Shown piece after piece: positions 1-7,445 of a DNA stretch of 41,335 nt (position 1 is its first letter; each line of letters opens with the position of its first letter). The position numbers and the translations under genes are program-made. The notes under the pieces were generated by a model. That model was not told the DNA's origin. It did no database searches and saw only the letters and a program-made list of their open reading frames with translations. The stretch comes from Oscillibacter sp. (GTDB lineage Bacteria > Bacillota > Clostridia > Oscillospirales > Oscillospiraceae): positions 1-41,335 of the forward strand of contig JAAVYM010000021.1 of NCBI GenBank assembly GCA_022791135.1, given 5' to 3'.

Positions 1-1
1 C

Positions 2-1054
2 AACTCCCTGTTTGAGGACAACGCCGAGCACGGCCTGGGCATGTATCTGGGCCAGAAGGCGATCCGCGACCGCCTGGCGGACCTGACGAATCGGCTGATT
101 GCGGTGCCCCATACCTATCAGCCCTTGAAGGATGCCGCTCAGAAGTGGCTGGACACCATGGAAGACGGCAAGACCAATGCCGAGGCCACCAAGGAATATG
201 TGAAGCTTCTGGAAGAGAGCCTCATGACGGTGGATGACATCGTGGCCTTCACTTCCAGCCCCGAAGCAGCCAAGGTCTTCGGCGAGCAGCTGCCCAAGTT
301 CCAGGCCCACGCCAAGGAACTCAAGGACAGCGGCGCGAAGTACTGCGACTGCGACGCGTGCAAGCTGGTGGCGGAGATTCTCAAGGATAAGGAGTATCTG
401 TCCAAGAAGTCTTTGTGGATCTTCGGCGGCGACGGCTGGGCTTACGACATCGGCTTCGGCGGCGTGGACCATGTCCTGGCTTCCGGCAACGACGTGAACA
501 TCTTTGTCTTCGATACCGAGGTGTATTCCAACACCGGCGGCCAGGCTTCCAAGGCCTCCAACATCGGCCAGGTGGCGCAGTTCGCCGCCGCCGGCAAGGA
601 GATCAAGAAGAAGTCCCTTGCTGAGATTGCCATGAGCTACGGCTATATCTACGTGGCTCAAGTGGCCATGGGCGCCAACCCCGCTCAGACCCTGAAGGCC
701 ATCCAGGAGGCGGAGGCTTATCCCGGCCCGTCCTTGATCATCGCCTATTCTCCCTGCGAGATGCACAGCATCAAGGGCGGCATGATGAACTGCCAGGCGG
801 AGATGAAGAAGGCTGTGGAGTGCGGCTATTGGAACCTGTTCCGCTTCAACCCGGCTGCTGAGGGCGCGAAGTTCACTTTGGATTCTAAGGAACCCGCTGG
901 TGGGTATCAGGAGTTCCTGATGAACGAGGCCCGTTATAGCCGCCTGACCCGCGAGTTCCCCGACCGGGCCAGCGAGCTGTTCCAGCGCAACGAGAAGGCG
1001 GCCATGGACCGCTATCAGCACTTGCTGAAGCTGAAGGAAATGTACGCTGAATAA
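2..1054 (+). CDS. nifJ: Pyruvate:ferredoxin (flavodoxin) oxidoreductase, C-terminal part (5' end outside window)
   Basis: The reading frame is open from base 2, and the residues ahead of the first Met (NSLFEDNAEHGLGM) belong to the protein, so this is the last ~350 residues of a ~1170-residue enzyme. It oxidises pyruvate and CoA to acetyl-CoA and CO2 and reduces ferredoxin or flavodoxin in the cytoplasm, a central step of anaerobic fermentation. The segment holds the C-terminal thiamine-diphosphate half-site: GGDGWAYDIG, followed by VYSNTGGQASKAS. The YSPCEMHSIKGG stretch aligns with the family's YSPCIAHG region, whose Cys helps ligate the proximal 4Fe-4S cluster. A CDCDAC stretch lies about 100 residues into the fragment. 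A strong hairpin with a T-run follows the stop codon, so nifJ is probably the last gene of its transcript. Family assignment is secure. Confidence 0.96.
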   Translation, partial: NSLFEDNAEHGLGMYLGQKAIRDRLADLTNRLIAVPHTYQPLKDAAQKWLDTMEDGKTNAEATKEYVKLLEESLMTVDDIVAFTSSPEAAKVFGEQLPKFQAHAKELKDSGAKYCDCDACKLVAEILKDKEYLSKKSLWIFGGDGWAYDIGFGGVDHVLASGNDVNIFVFDTEVYSNTGGQASKASNIGQVAQFAAAGKEIKKKSLAEIAMSYGYIYVAQVAMGANPAQTLKAIQEAEAYPGPSLIIAYSPCEMHSIKGGMMNCQAEMKKAVECGYWNLFRFNPAAEGAKFTLDSKEPAGGYQEFLMNEARYSRLTREFPDRASELFQRNEKAAMDRYQHLLKLKEMYAE

Positions 1055-1075
1055 TATATTCCGGTTTTACAAGCA

Positions 1076-1112
1076 GAGGACCGCGGACGCAAGTCCGCGG
1101 TCTCCTCTTTTC
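1076..1112 (+). terminator. Rho-independent terminator of nifJ
   Basis: A perfect 8-bp GC-rich stem (CCGCGGAC/GTCCGCGG) with a GCAA loop, weakly extended by flanking GAGGA/TCCTC, is followed by TTTT. It lies 21 bases after the nifJ stop codon. Confidence 0.85.
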
Positions 1113-1159
1113 CTGCCGGAGAATCTTGGGGAGAAAGCCTCTTTCCCGATAGCACACGC

Positions 1160-1191
1160 AAAAAAACCTCCGCCCCGACTTGGGACGGAGG
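1160..1191 (-). terminator. Terminator of the minus-strand membrane protein gene
   Basis: Read on the minus strand, CCTCCGTCCC pairs with GGGGCGGAGG around a short loop, and a run of T residues follows. It lies just downstream of the stop codon of the 246-residue membrane protein gene. Confidence 0.85.
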
Positions 1192-1209
1192 CTTTTAGAA
1201 GTGGTTTGC

Positions 1210-1950
1210 TTACAGCTGCTTCACCGTGTAATACACCGCCAAGGCGAAAAGCACGATGCCAAGGCACCACATGGCGTAATAGGCCACAGTGGCGCTGAAC
1301 AGGGCCAGGACGATGCCGGCAGCGGAGAGGCCGCAAGACACGTAAAGTGGCAAAAGATCTGCATTGGGGGAAAGAAGGCGACTGAGCTTGCCATTTTTAG
1401 CCAGATAGCAGAGGCCACCCAGCAAGAGGACATAGACCACAGAGAGAACCTTGACCGGCATTCCCATCGTCAAGCTGCTGAACAGCCGGCGGCAGACCCA
1501 CAGTACGACAAGGGAGGCACAGAGGATGGTTAACGACAGGGAGCACTCTCGGTCATAAAAGGCCCACAAGACGCTGAGAACCATCAGAACTGGCACCACC
1601 ACGCTGAGCAGCATCACAGCGGGTTCAACGAAGGTGCGGATCAAGAGGCTGCCACAGCTAAAGAAAACACCCAGCGAAGCCAGACCCCAACCAAACAGAC
1701 GCTTGCGCTCGTCAGCCTTCCACAGCACACTAAGAACCGCGCCCAGGACCAGCACCGCCGCGCCCAAGCCCGCGAATACCAACAGCCGGTCGTGCCAAGC
1801 CAGGTGCTCGGTCACCACATCGCCGTGGATGTAGTATTTGCGGACAGCTAGCAGAAAGAACTCCGCCAAGCAGGCCGCAAAAAAGAAAATCGTTGCGCCA
1901 TACAAGGAATTATCCCGCTTTAAGGATTTTTTGTTCGGATTCTTTGCCAT
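1210..1950 (-). CDS. Hypothetical polytopic membrane protein
   Basis: A 246-residue protein with a short basic cytoplasmic N terminus (KNPNKKSLKRD) and about seven hydrophobic segments separated by short charged loops such as WKADERKR. I do not recognise the family. No catalytic or substrate-binding motif stands out, so the role is unknown. TTGGAGGT lies about 8 bases before the ATG and supports this start. The gene is a single transcription unit: a vegetative promoter with a 17-bp spacer lies upstream and a terminator follows. It is divergent from apbE and shares its 215-bp intergenic region with it. Confidence 0.75.
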   Translation of the reverse strand: MAKNPNKKSLKRDNSLYGATIFFFAACLAEFFLLAVRKYYIHGDVVTEHLAWHDRLLVFAGLGAAVLVLGAVLSVLWKADERKRLFGWGLASLGVFFSCGSLLIRTFVEPAVMLLSVVVPVLMVLSVLWAFYDRECSLSLTILCASLVVLWVCRRLFSSLTMGMPVKVLSVVYVLLLGGLCYLAKNGKLSRLLSPNADLLPLYVSCGLSAAGIVLALFSATVAYYAMWCLGIVLFALAVYYTVKQL

Positions 1951-2022
1951 TTATCAAGACCTCCAAGGTATGATTACTTCCCAAAAATGCCGCGATGAAA
2001 ATCTCTGCCGACATGCTTAAAT

Positions 2023-2051
2023 AGTATAGCAGACTTTATCCCCTTTTGCAA
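2023..2051 (-). promoter_or_regulatory. Sigma-A-type promoter for the membrane protein gene
   Basis: On the minus strand TTGCAA is followed after 17 bp by TATACT. This is close to consensus and lies about 75 bases before the start codon at 1950. Confidence 0.8.
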
Positions 2052-2101
2052 GGCCCAATTTGCCAGGTTTTTTATTTTTTCGCGCCTTTACAGTTTTTCC
2101 G

Positions 2102-2130
2102 TTGAGAAGCGGCTGCGGGCGTGTTATACT
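2102..2130 (+). promoter_or_regulatory. Sigma-A-type promoter for apbE
   Basis: TTGAGA, a 17-bp spacer and TATACT lie 35 bases before the apbE start. The promoter is divergent from the one at 2023-2051 and the two -35 elements are about 50 bp apart, so the promoters could influence each other. Confidence 0.85.
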
Positions 2131-2165
2131 ATATTGAAAATTCCGAGGGAACATGAGGTTGATTT

Positions 2166-3242
2166 ATGAGACACTTAGCCGCCTGTATTTTGCTGACGCT
2201 ACTGCTAGTGGGTTGCGCCGCCCCGGCGGACCCGGATAAGGCGCAGGAAAGCATCCAGGTCATTGCCATGGATACTGCTATGCTAATCACTACTTACGGC
2301 GAGCGCTCCTCCGCCGCTGCCTACGCCGCCGAGGACGTGATCCGGGACCTGGAGAAGCAGCTGTCCCGGACCAAAGAGGACAGCGTGGTCTCCCAGCTCA
2401 ATGCCGCCGGACGGCGGATGCTGGTGGAGGGGGACCTAATTCCGCTGCTGTCATCCTCGGGCTGGTTTTACGAGCTGACCAGTGGGGCCTTCGACATCAC
2501 GGTGGCCCCGGTGGTCTCCGCCTGGGGCTTTACCACGGACAGCTTCCAGGTCCCCTCTCAAGAGGAACTCCATGAGCTTTTGAAGCTGGTGGACGGTTCC
2601 GAAGTTTCCGTGACGCCCGCCTACGATGACGGTGAGGGAACCAAGGCCACGGTGCGGCTTGGGCCAGGGCAGTCCATCGACCTGGGGGCCATTGCCAAAG
2701 GCTATGCTGCCAACAAGGTCCTGGAGGTGTTCAGGGAATACGGTCTCCCCCGGGCGAAGGCGGAGCTGGGCGGCAACGTCCTGGTTTTGGGAGACCGGCC
2801 CGACGAAACCCCTTGGCGGGTGGGCATTCAGGATCCAAAGCGGCCCGATGACCCAAATGGCTTTATTGGGGTGTTGGAGCTGACGGATTCATTTGCCGTG
2901 ACCTCCGGGGGATATCAGCGGTACTTCGAGGAAAACGGGAAACGCTATCACCATATCATTGATCCCTCAACAGGTTATCCGGCGGACAGCGGGCTGACCT
3001 CCGTCACCGTGGTGGCGGACTGTGAGATGGAGAATGGAACTATGTGCGACGCGCTTTCTACTGCCTTGTTCATCATGGGGGAGGAAAAAGCCCTGGACTT
3101 TTGGCGATCTGGCGGTGTTCCGGATTCCAATTTCGAGCTGGTTTTGGTGACGGAGGATGGGCGGGTGCTTATCACCGAGGGTTTGGCGGACCGCTTTGTC
3201 CGGGACGAAAGCAGTGGGTACTCCTATGAGACCATTTCCTAA
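2166..3242 (+). CDS. apbE: FAD:protein FMN transferase (ApbE) lipoprotein
   Basis: A 358-residue lipoprotein of the ApbE family, which cleaves FAD and attaches FMN covalently to a Ser/Thr of partner redox proteins outside the cytoplasmic membrane. The N terminus is a lipoprotein signal with lipobox LLVGC (Cys17). Family motifs appear in order: TSGAFDITVAPVVSAWGF, SIDLGAIAKGYA, AELGGNVLVLG, FAVTSGGYQRYFE, YHHIIDPSTGYP, and the Mg2+-binding region CDALSTALFIMG. Length is normal. GAGG lies about 8 bases before the ATG. Its 3' end overlaps the next gene, the NusG domain II protein, by 17 bases, implying coupled translation. No obvious FMN acceptor subunit (NqrB/NqrC/RnfG/RnfD) is encoded in the window, so the target protein is unknown. 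Confidence 0.95.
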   Translation: MRHLAACILLTLLLVGCAAPADPDKAQESIQVIAMDTAMLITTYGERSSAAAYAAEDVIRDLEKQLSRTKEDSVVSQLNAAGRRMLVEGDLIPLLSSSGWFYELTSGAFDITVAPVVSAWGFTTDSFQVPSQEELHELLKLVDGSEVSVTPAYDDGEGTKATVRLGPGQSIDLGAIAKGYAANKVLEVFREYGLPRAKAELGGNVLVLGDRPDETPWRVGIQDPKRPDDPNGFIGVLELTDSFAVTSGGYQRYFEENGKRYHHIIDPSTGYPADSGLTSVTVVADCEMENGTMCDALSTALFIMGEEKALDFWRSGGVPDSNFELVLVTEDGRVLITEGLADRFVRDESSGYSYETIS

Positions 3243-3672
3243 GCTTCGGCCCACAGTTTGGGATACCCTGGTAGTACTGTGCGTGGCGGTATTAGCGGTT
3301 GGACTGGCGTTTTTCCAGTGGCGGGGCGGGCAGTCCCAGGGCCTGACGGCAGTGGTGTCCATTGACGGCACGGAGGCGGAGCGTTTCGCTCCCGGAGAGC
3401 TGTTGGAACAGCCTCGCACCTATACAAACAACGGCTATACTTTGGAGGTGGCCTGTGGCGTTTGGGGGGAGGTTTCCCCCTGGAACCATGTGTCTTCCGG
3501 CGGGGAACAGGGAGTTTGCGTGGTGGTGTCCGACTGCCCCACCCAGGACTGCGTCCACACCGGGACGATCACAAGAAGTGGGCAGAGTATCGTCTGCCTC
3601 CCGGCGCGGATTATCATCCGCCTGGAGGGCGGCGTGACGGACCCGGATGCTGTGGACGCCGTGCTGGGCTAG
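3226..3672 (+). CDS. NusG domain II-containing membrane-anchored protein
   Basis: A 148-residue protein starting at the ATG at 3226, inside the end of apbE. An N-terminal hydrophobic segment (about residues 14-31, TLVVLCVAVLAVGLAFF) acts as anchor or signal, and an extracytoplasmic domain follows. The C-terminal half carries the NusG_II signature: VVSDCPTQDCVHTG, then GQSIVCLPARIIIRLEG. Despite the name this is not transcription factor NusG, because the N-terminal NGN domain is absent. Such stand-alone proteins typically sit beside ApbE and a Gx/HepS-I transporter, as here, and are thought to belong to membrane redox or electron-transfer systems. The longer open frame upstream (from 3157) lies within apbE and is not needed. 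Confidence 0.85.
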   Translation: MRPFPKLRPTVWDTLVVLCVAVLAVGLAFFQWRGGQSQGLTAVVSIDGTEAERFAPGELLEQPRTYTNNGYTLEVACGVWGEVSPWNHVSSGGEQGVCVVVSDCPTQDCVHTGTITRSGQSIVCLPARIIIRLEGGVTDPDAVDAVLG

Positions 3673-3780
3673 AACCTGGCTGAAAACCTTCAGACCCCTG
3701 GGCTAATTCACTGGACTCAATGAACAAATTGCCCTGTCCCGGTATTCCGCCGGTTTTAAAATGAATCCTGGGAGGGTGCC

Positions 3781-4296
3781 ATGAAACTGACCACCAAACA
3801 ATTGTCTCTCTGCGCGCTATTGACGGCGATGGCCTTGGCGCTGAGCTATCTGGAGAATCTTTTCCCTCTTTCCCTGGCGATTCCGGTTCCGGGGGTGAAG
3901 CTGGGCTTGGCGAACATCGTGACGCTGTTTGCCCTGTATGCCTTGGGGGCGGCGGAGGCAATGCTGATTCTCCTTGCCCGCTGTCTGCTGGGGTCCCTCT
4001 TCGCGGGGAATCTGAACGCGTTGATGTTCTCTCTCCTGGGAGGGCTTTGCGCTATGGGAGTTATGATTGTCCTCTCCCGCCTTCCTGGGCTGTCGCTTTA
4101 CGGCGTGTCGGCAGGGGGCGCGGCGGCGCACAGCTGCGGGCAGATTGCCGCGGCGGTGCTGACCCTTGGCAGCAGCGCTCCCCTCTATTATTTGCCTGTT
4201 TTGCTGGCGGTATCCCTGTTGACGGGCGGATTGACCGGATTGGCCTCCGCCTGCTTGTTCCAGGGGCTGGCCCATACAGATTTGATGAAAGGCTGA
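3781..4296 (+). CDS. Gx transporter family protein (heptaprenyl diphosphate synthase component I-like)
   Basis: A 171-residue hydrophobic protein with about five membrane segments, matching the small membrane family named Hpre_diP_synt_I/Gx transporter. Typical features are the N-terminal LCALLTAMALALSYLE, then PGVKLGLANIVTLFALY, and a late AAAHSCGQIAAA corresponding to the family's HNxGQ region. It resembles ECF-type substrate-binding membrane components. The old name as a prenyl synthase subunit is probably misleading. GGGAGGG precedes the ATG. It follows the NusG_II gene after 108 bases and is 5 bases from the AAA+ gene. With ApbE and NusG_II it forms a recurring trio. Substrate unknown; a flavin or quinone-precursor role is inference. 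Confidence 0.85.
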   Translation: MKLTTKQLSLCALLTAMALALSYLENLFPLSLAIPVPGVKLGLANIVTLFALYALGAAEAMLILLARCLLGSLFAGNLNALMFSLLGGLCAMGVMIVLSRLPGLSLYGVSAGGAAAHSCGQIAAAVLTLGSSAPLYYLPVLLAVSLLTGGLTGLASACLFQGLAHTDLMKG

Positions 4297-4301
4297 CGGA
4301 T

Positions 4302-5375
4302 ATGGATAAGAAGGACAAAAAGGACGACATTATCCTCCAGCAGCTGGAGGTTATCCAGACGCTGACGGAGCACAATCTCCGCCGGATGGGGACGGATTTT
4401 TGGGGCGCACCCGGGGCGTGGACAGAGGAAAGACCCTCCGACGCGCCGAAGCCGCAAGAGCGCTTCTTTGAGGAACCAAAAGCCCCTTCGGTGCCCCAGT
4501 CCTCTGGTGGGAACAGTACCCCGGAAGAGGTCCTGCCCCCGCCGGAAAAACTGGAGGACCTGCAAAAAGAGCTGGATAGCTACGTGGGCCTGGCTGCGGT
4601 GAAGAGGGAGGTCCGAAACCTCATCGACCTGGTGAAGATCCACCAGCTCCGGGAGAAAAACGGCCTTCCGGCGACAGAGCTGTCTCTCCACATGGTTTTC
4701 TCGGGTAGTCCCGGCACCGGTAAGACCACCATTGCCCGGCTCATGGCTCGCATTTACCGTACTCTGGGTATCCTCTCCAAGGGCCAGCTGGTGGAGGTGG
4801 ACCGGAGCGGTCTAGTGGCGGGCTATGTGGGCCAGACAGCGCTGAAAACCGGCAAGGTCATCGAAAAGGCCCTGGGGGGCGTGCTGTTTATCGATGAGGC
4901 ATACGCCCTCAACGGCTCCTCAGACAACGATTTCGGCCAGGAGGCCATCGATACCATTCTCAAAGCTATGGAGGACCACCGGGATGACCTGGTGGTTATT
5001 GCCGCCGGGTATGATGATTTGATGAACCGCTTTATCCACTCCAACCCAGGACTGGAGTCCCGGTTCAACCGCTTCCTCCGCTTTGAGGACTACACGCCGG
5101 AGGAGCTTCTGGAGATTTTCAAGATGCGCTGTGACAAGGGCTGCTATCAGCTGGAGGAGGAGGCGTCCAGGCTGGTTCGAGACTTCCTCCGAGAGGAGAA
5201 CCGGGACCCGGAGTCCTTCGGCAATGCCCGGGGCGTACGAAACGTTTTCGAGCGTATTCTTGTCTGCCAGGCTACCCGTCTGGCGGGCCTGGAGACGGTT
5301 ACCCGGGAGGACCTGATGAAGCTGACGGCGGCAGATGTGGAGTCTGCCCGCGCCTCCTCTGGCAGGGGCGCATAA
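4302..5375 (+). CDS. CbxX/CfqX-SpoVK-type AAA+ ATPase
   Basis: A 357-residue AAA+ protein. The first ~95 residues are a charged, Pro-rich, poorly conserved region (KKDKKDDIILQQLE), followed by the CbxX-type start LDSYVGLAAVKREVRNLIDL. Walker A is GSPGTGKTT, Walker B is GGVLFIDEAYAL, and AAGYDDLMNRF, SRFNRFLRFEDYTPEEL and a C-terminal lid follow. Relatives include the sporulation protein SpoVK and the Rubisco activase CbbX; without Rubisco here the latter role is excluded. It probably remodels an unidentified protein partner. The start at 4302 is 5 bases after the Gx transporter stop, and the ribosome site there is weak. The membrane-anchored M3 peptidase follows after 20 bases, so the two may be co-expressed. 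Confidence 0.88.
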   Translation: MDKKDKKDDIILQQLEVIQTLTEHNLRRMGTDFWGAPGAWTEERPSDAPKPQERFFEEPKAPSVPQSSGGNSTPEEVLPPPEKLEDLQKELDSYVGLAAVKREVRNLIDLVKIHQLREKNGLPATELSLHMVFSGSPGTGKTTIARLMARIYRTLGILSKGQLVEVDRSGLVAGYVGQTALKTGKVIEKALGGVLFIDEAYALNGSSDNDFGQEAIDTILKAMEDHRDDLVVIAAGYDDLMNRFIHSNPGLESRFNRFLRFEDYTPEELLEIFKMRCDKGCYQLEEEASRLVRDFLREENRDPESFGNARGVRNVFERILVCQATRLAGLETVTREDLMKLTAADVESARASSGRGA

Positions 5376-5395
5376 CGGCAGCGGAGAGGTGAACC

Positions 5396-7318
5396 ATGAG
5401 GGAAAGATCTATGCTCTGCCTGCTGCTGGCCCTTTTATTGCTGCTCTCTCCGGCAGAGGCCATCGGCGGTCGTTACCCGGATAAGCAGCACGTGCCGGTA
5501 GACTATGCCGACATGCTCCCTGTTACCGCCTTTGACGAGACGAACCTTCAATCTGCGCTGGAGGAACTGAGAAAGCTTTGCGGCCGCCACAGTCCCCAAG
5601 GGACAAACAAAGAGACGCTTCGCCGGATAGAGTTCTTATACGATCAAATCCTCTCGGAGCTGAACATGCTGATTACAAAGGTTTCCCTGGCCAACGTGCA
5701 GTATGACGCCAGCGGCGGCGCGGCGGAGGAAGCGGACTTATACCTGGAGCTATCCGGTCAACACGCGCGCTTGTTTGACCGCTGCTATCAAGTCTTTTCG
5801 GACCTGGCCGCCTCACCCTACCGGGAGGTTTTGGACAATAAGGCTGGGGAGGGCACAGCTCAGAGTTTACTGGGATACCAGGGTATGACGGAGGAGGAGG
5901 CCGCCCTCTGGGAGGAGGAAGAGCGTTTCATTCAGGCTTATGACCGGATTATGTCCCAGGGTGTTCCCGTCCAGGTGGAGGGCGAGGTCTGGACGGCAGC
6001 ATCCCTGGCGGAGGCCGATGTGGACGGGGAGACTGCCCAGGCGGTGGAGGAGGCCTTGCTCCGGGAGCGGGAGCGGGCGGCAGGGGAGATCTATTGCCAG
6101 CTGCTCCAACTCCGGACGGAAACTGCTGCTCAGACGGGATTTGCCAACTACGCCGATTACGCCTATTATGCCTTGTACAACCGGGATTACGATTTGGCAG
6201 ACGCTGCCGCTCTCCGCCGGGCCGTGAAAGAGTACATTGTTCCCCTTCAGCTTCGGCTGCTGGAGGAGATCGGCAGCCAGGATATCCGCAGCCTGGATGT
6301 GCGCAGCCGGAAGACCGGCGAGGAGATGCTAGACGACATTCAGCCCTTTATTGAAGGCTTTGACAATGAGATGGGGAAGGTGTTTGCCTTCATGCGGGAG
6401 CACCATCTCTATGACATTGAGTACGACGAAGTCAAGCTGTTCACTGGGTATACCATGGCCCTTCCGGCTTATGGCAGCGCCTTGATTTTTGAGTGCCCCT
6501 ATGGGGATTACCGGGACTACGGTGACCTGGTCCATGAGTTTGGCCATTTTAACGAGATGTATCACGGAACCCAGCATGACCTCTGGTCGGGCTTCTCCAT
6601 TGATGTGGGAGAGATCGACTCCCAGGCCCTGGAGATGTTTTTCACCAGCTATGCCGGGGAGATTTTTGGCGGAAGAGGCGGAGAGGCGTATACTCGGGTG
6701 ACGCTGTATGACATGCTGAATTCCGTCTTGGACGGCTGTCTCTACGACGAGTTCCAAGCGATGGCGTATCAGGACCCGGATATGAGCGTGGAGGAGCTGA
6801 ACCGGCTTTTCAAGCAGATGTCGGAGGAGTACGGATATGTCTATGACAGCGGCATGGAGGAGGACTCCTCCTGGGTGGAGAACTCCCATAATTTTCAAAC
6901 TCCCATGTATTTTATCAGCTATGCAACCTCCGCGCTTTCGGCTTTGGATCTGTGGCTACGCTACTTGGAGCACCCCCGCCAGGCGAAGGAGGCATACCTG
7001 GATCTGACGGCACTGTCCCTCTCCCTGCCCTATCGGGAAGCTGTGGAAAAGGTGGGGCTGCGGGACATCTTTGCTTCGGAGACCGTCCCCGCCCTGGCGG
7101 AGGAACTGGAGGCCCGCTTGGACGGGGAGGTTCTGCCTTCCGCTGATAGGCAGGGGGAACTTGTGACCTATATCTTTTTTGCGGCGATCCTGGTGATAGT
7201 GGCATTTGGACTTTGGCTGCGCGTCCGGTGGGCCAGGCGCAGCCGGACGGAACGTTGCCGCTGGGAGGAGATGGAAGCTTGGTCTACCCAAAGGGGAAAG
7301 CCTCCTTGGGAATTTTAA
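5396..7318 (+). CDS. Exported, membrane-anchored M3 family metallopeptidase
   Basis: A 640-residue zinc peptidase of the thimet oligopeptidase/oligoendopeptidase F family. The motif HEFGH (H380-H384) and the downstream EIDSQALE (E406) give the expected two His and one Glu zinc ligands. Unlike typical cytoplasmic M3 enzymes it has a signal peptide (hydrophobic residues 7-20, ending near AEA-IGG) and a C-terminal membrane segment (YIFFAAILVIVAFGLWL) followed by an Arg-rich tail, so the catalytic domain should face outward, held at the cell surface. GGAGAGG precedes the ATG. It is the last gene of the apbE-led run. Probable role: trimming peptides at the envelope; substrate unknown. Confidence 0.88.
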   Translation: MRERSMLCLLLALLLLLSPAEAIGGRYPDKQHVPVDYADMLPVTAFDETNLQSALEELRKLCGRHSPQGTNKETLRRIEFLYDQILSELNMLITKVSLANVQYDASGGAAEEADLYLELSGQHARLFDRCYQVFSDLAASPYREVLDNKAGEGTAQSLLGYQGMTEEEAALWEEEERFIQAYDRIMSQGVPVQVEGEVWTAASLAEADVDGETAQAVEEALLRERERAAGEIYCQLLQLRTETAAQTGFANYADYAYYALYNRDYDLADAAALRRAVKEYIVPLQLRLLEEIGSQDIRSLDVRSRKTGEEMLDDIQPFIEGFDNEMGKVFAFMREHHLYDIEYDEVKLFTGYTMALPAYGSALIFECPYGDYRDYGDLVHEFGHFNEMYHGTQHDLWSGFSIDVGEIDSQALEMFFTSYAGEIFGGRGGEAYTRVTLYDMLNSVLDGCLYDEFQAMAYQDPDMSVEELNRLFKQMSEEYGYVYDSGMEEDSSWVENSHNFQTPMYFISYATSALSALDLWLRYLEHPRQAKEAYLDLTALSLSLPYREAVEKVGLRDIFASETVPALAEELEARLDGEVLPSADRQGELVTYIFFAAILVIVAFGLWLRVRWARRSRTERCRWEEMEAWSTQRGKPPWEF

Positions 7319-7381
7319 AATCCGGGAGTCCGTTTTTTAACGAAGAATTTTTCCCGCTCGATCCGTAATATGAAAGGGAGA

Positions 7382-7410
7382 TTGACTTTTCAAATTCCTC
7401 GGCGTATTAT
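7382..7410 (+). promoter_or_regulatory. Sigma-A-type promoter for the S41 peptidase gene
   Basis: TTGACT, a 17-bp spacer and TATTAT lie 35 bases before the start codon at 7446, in an AT-rich stretch. A second TATTAT at 7413-7418 is a weaker alternative -10. Confidence 0.85.
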
Positions 7411-7445
7411 TGTATTATTAAATTAGTGAAGCGGAGGGCAGACCT

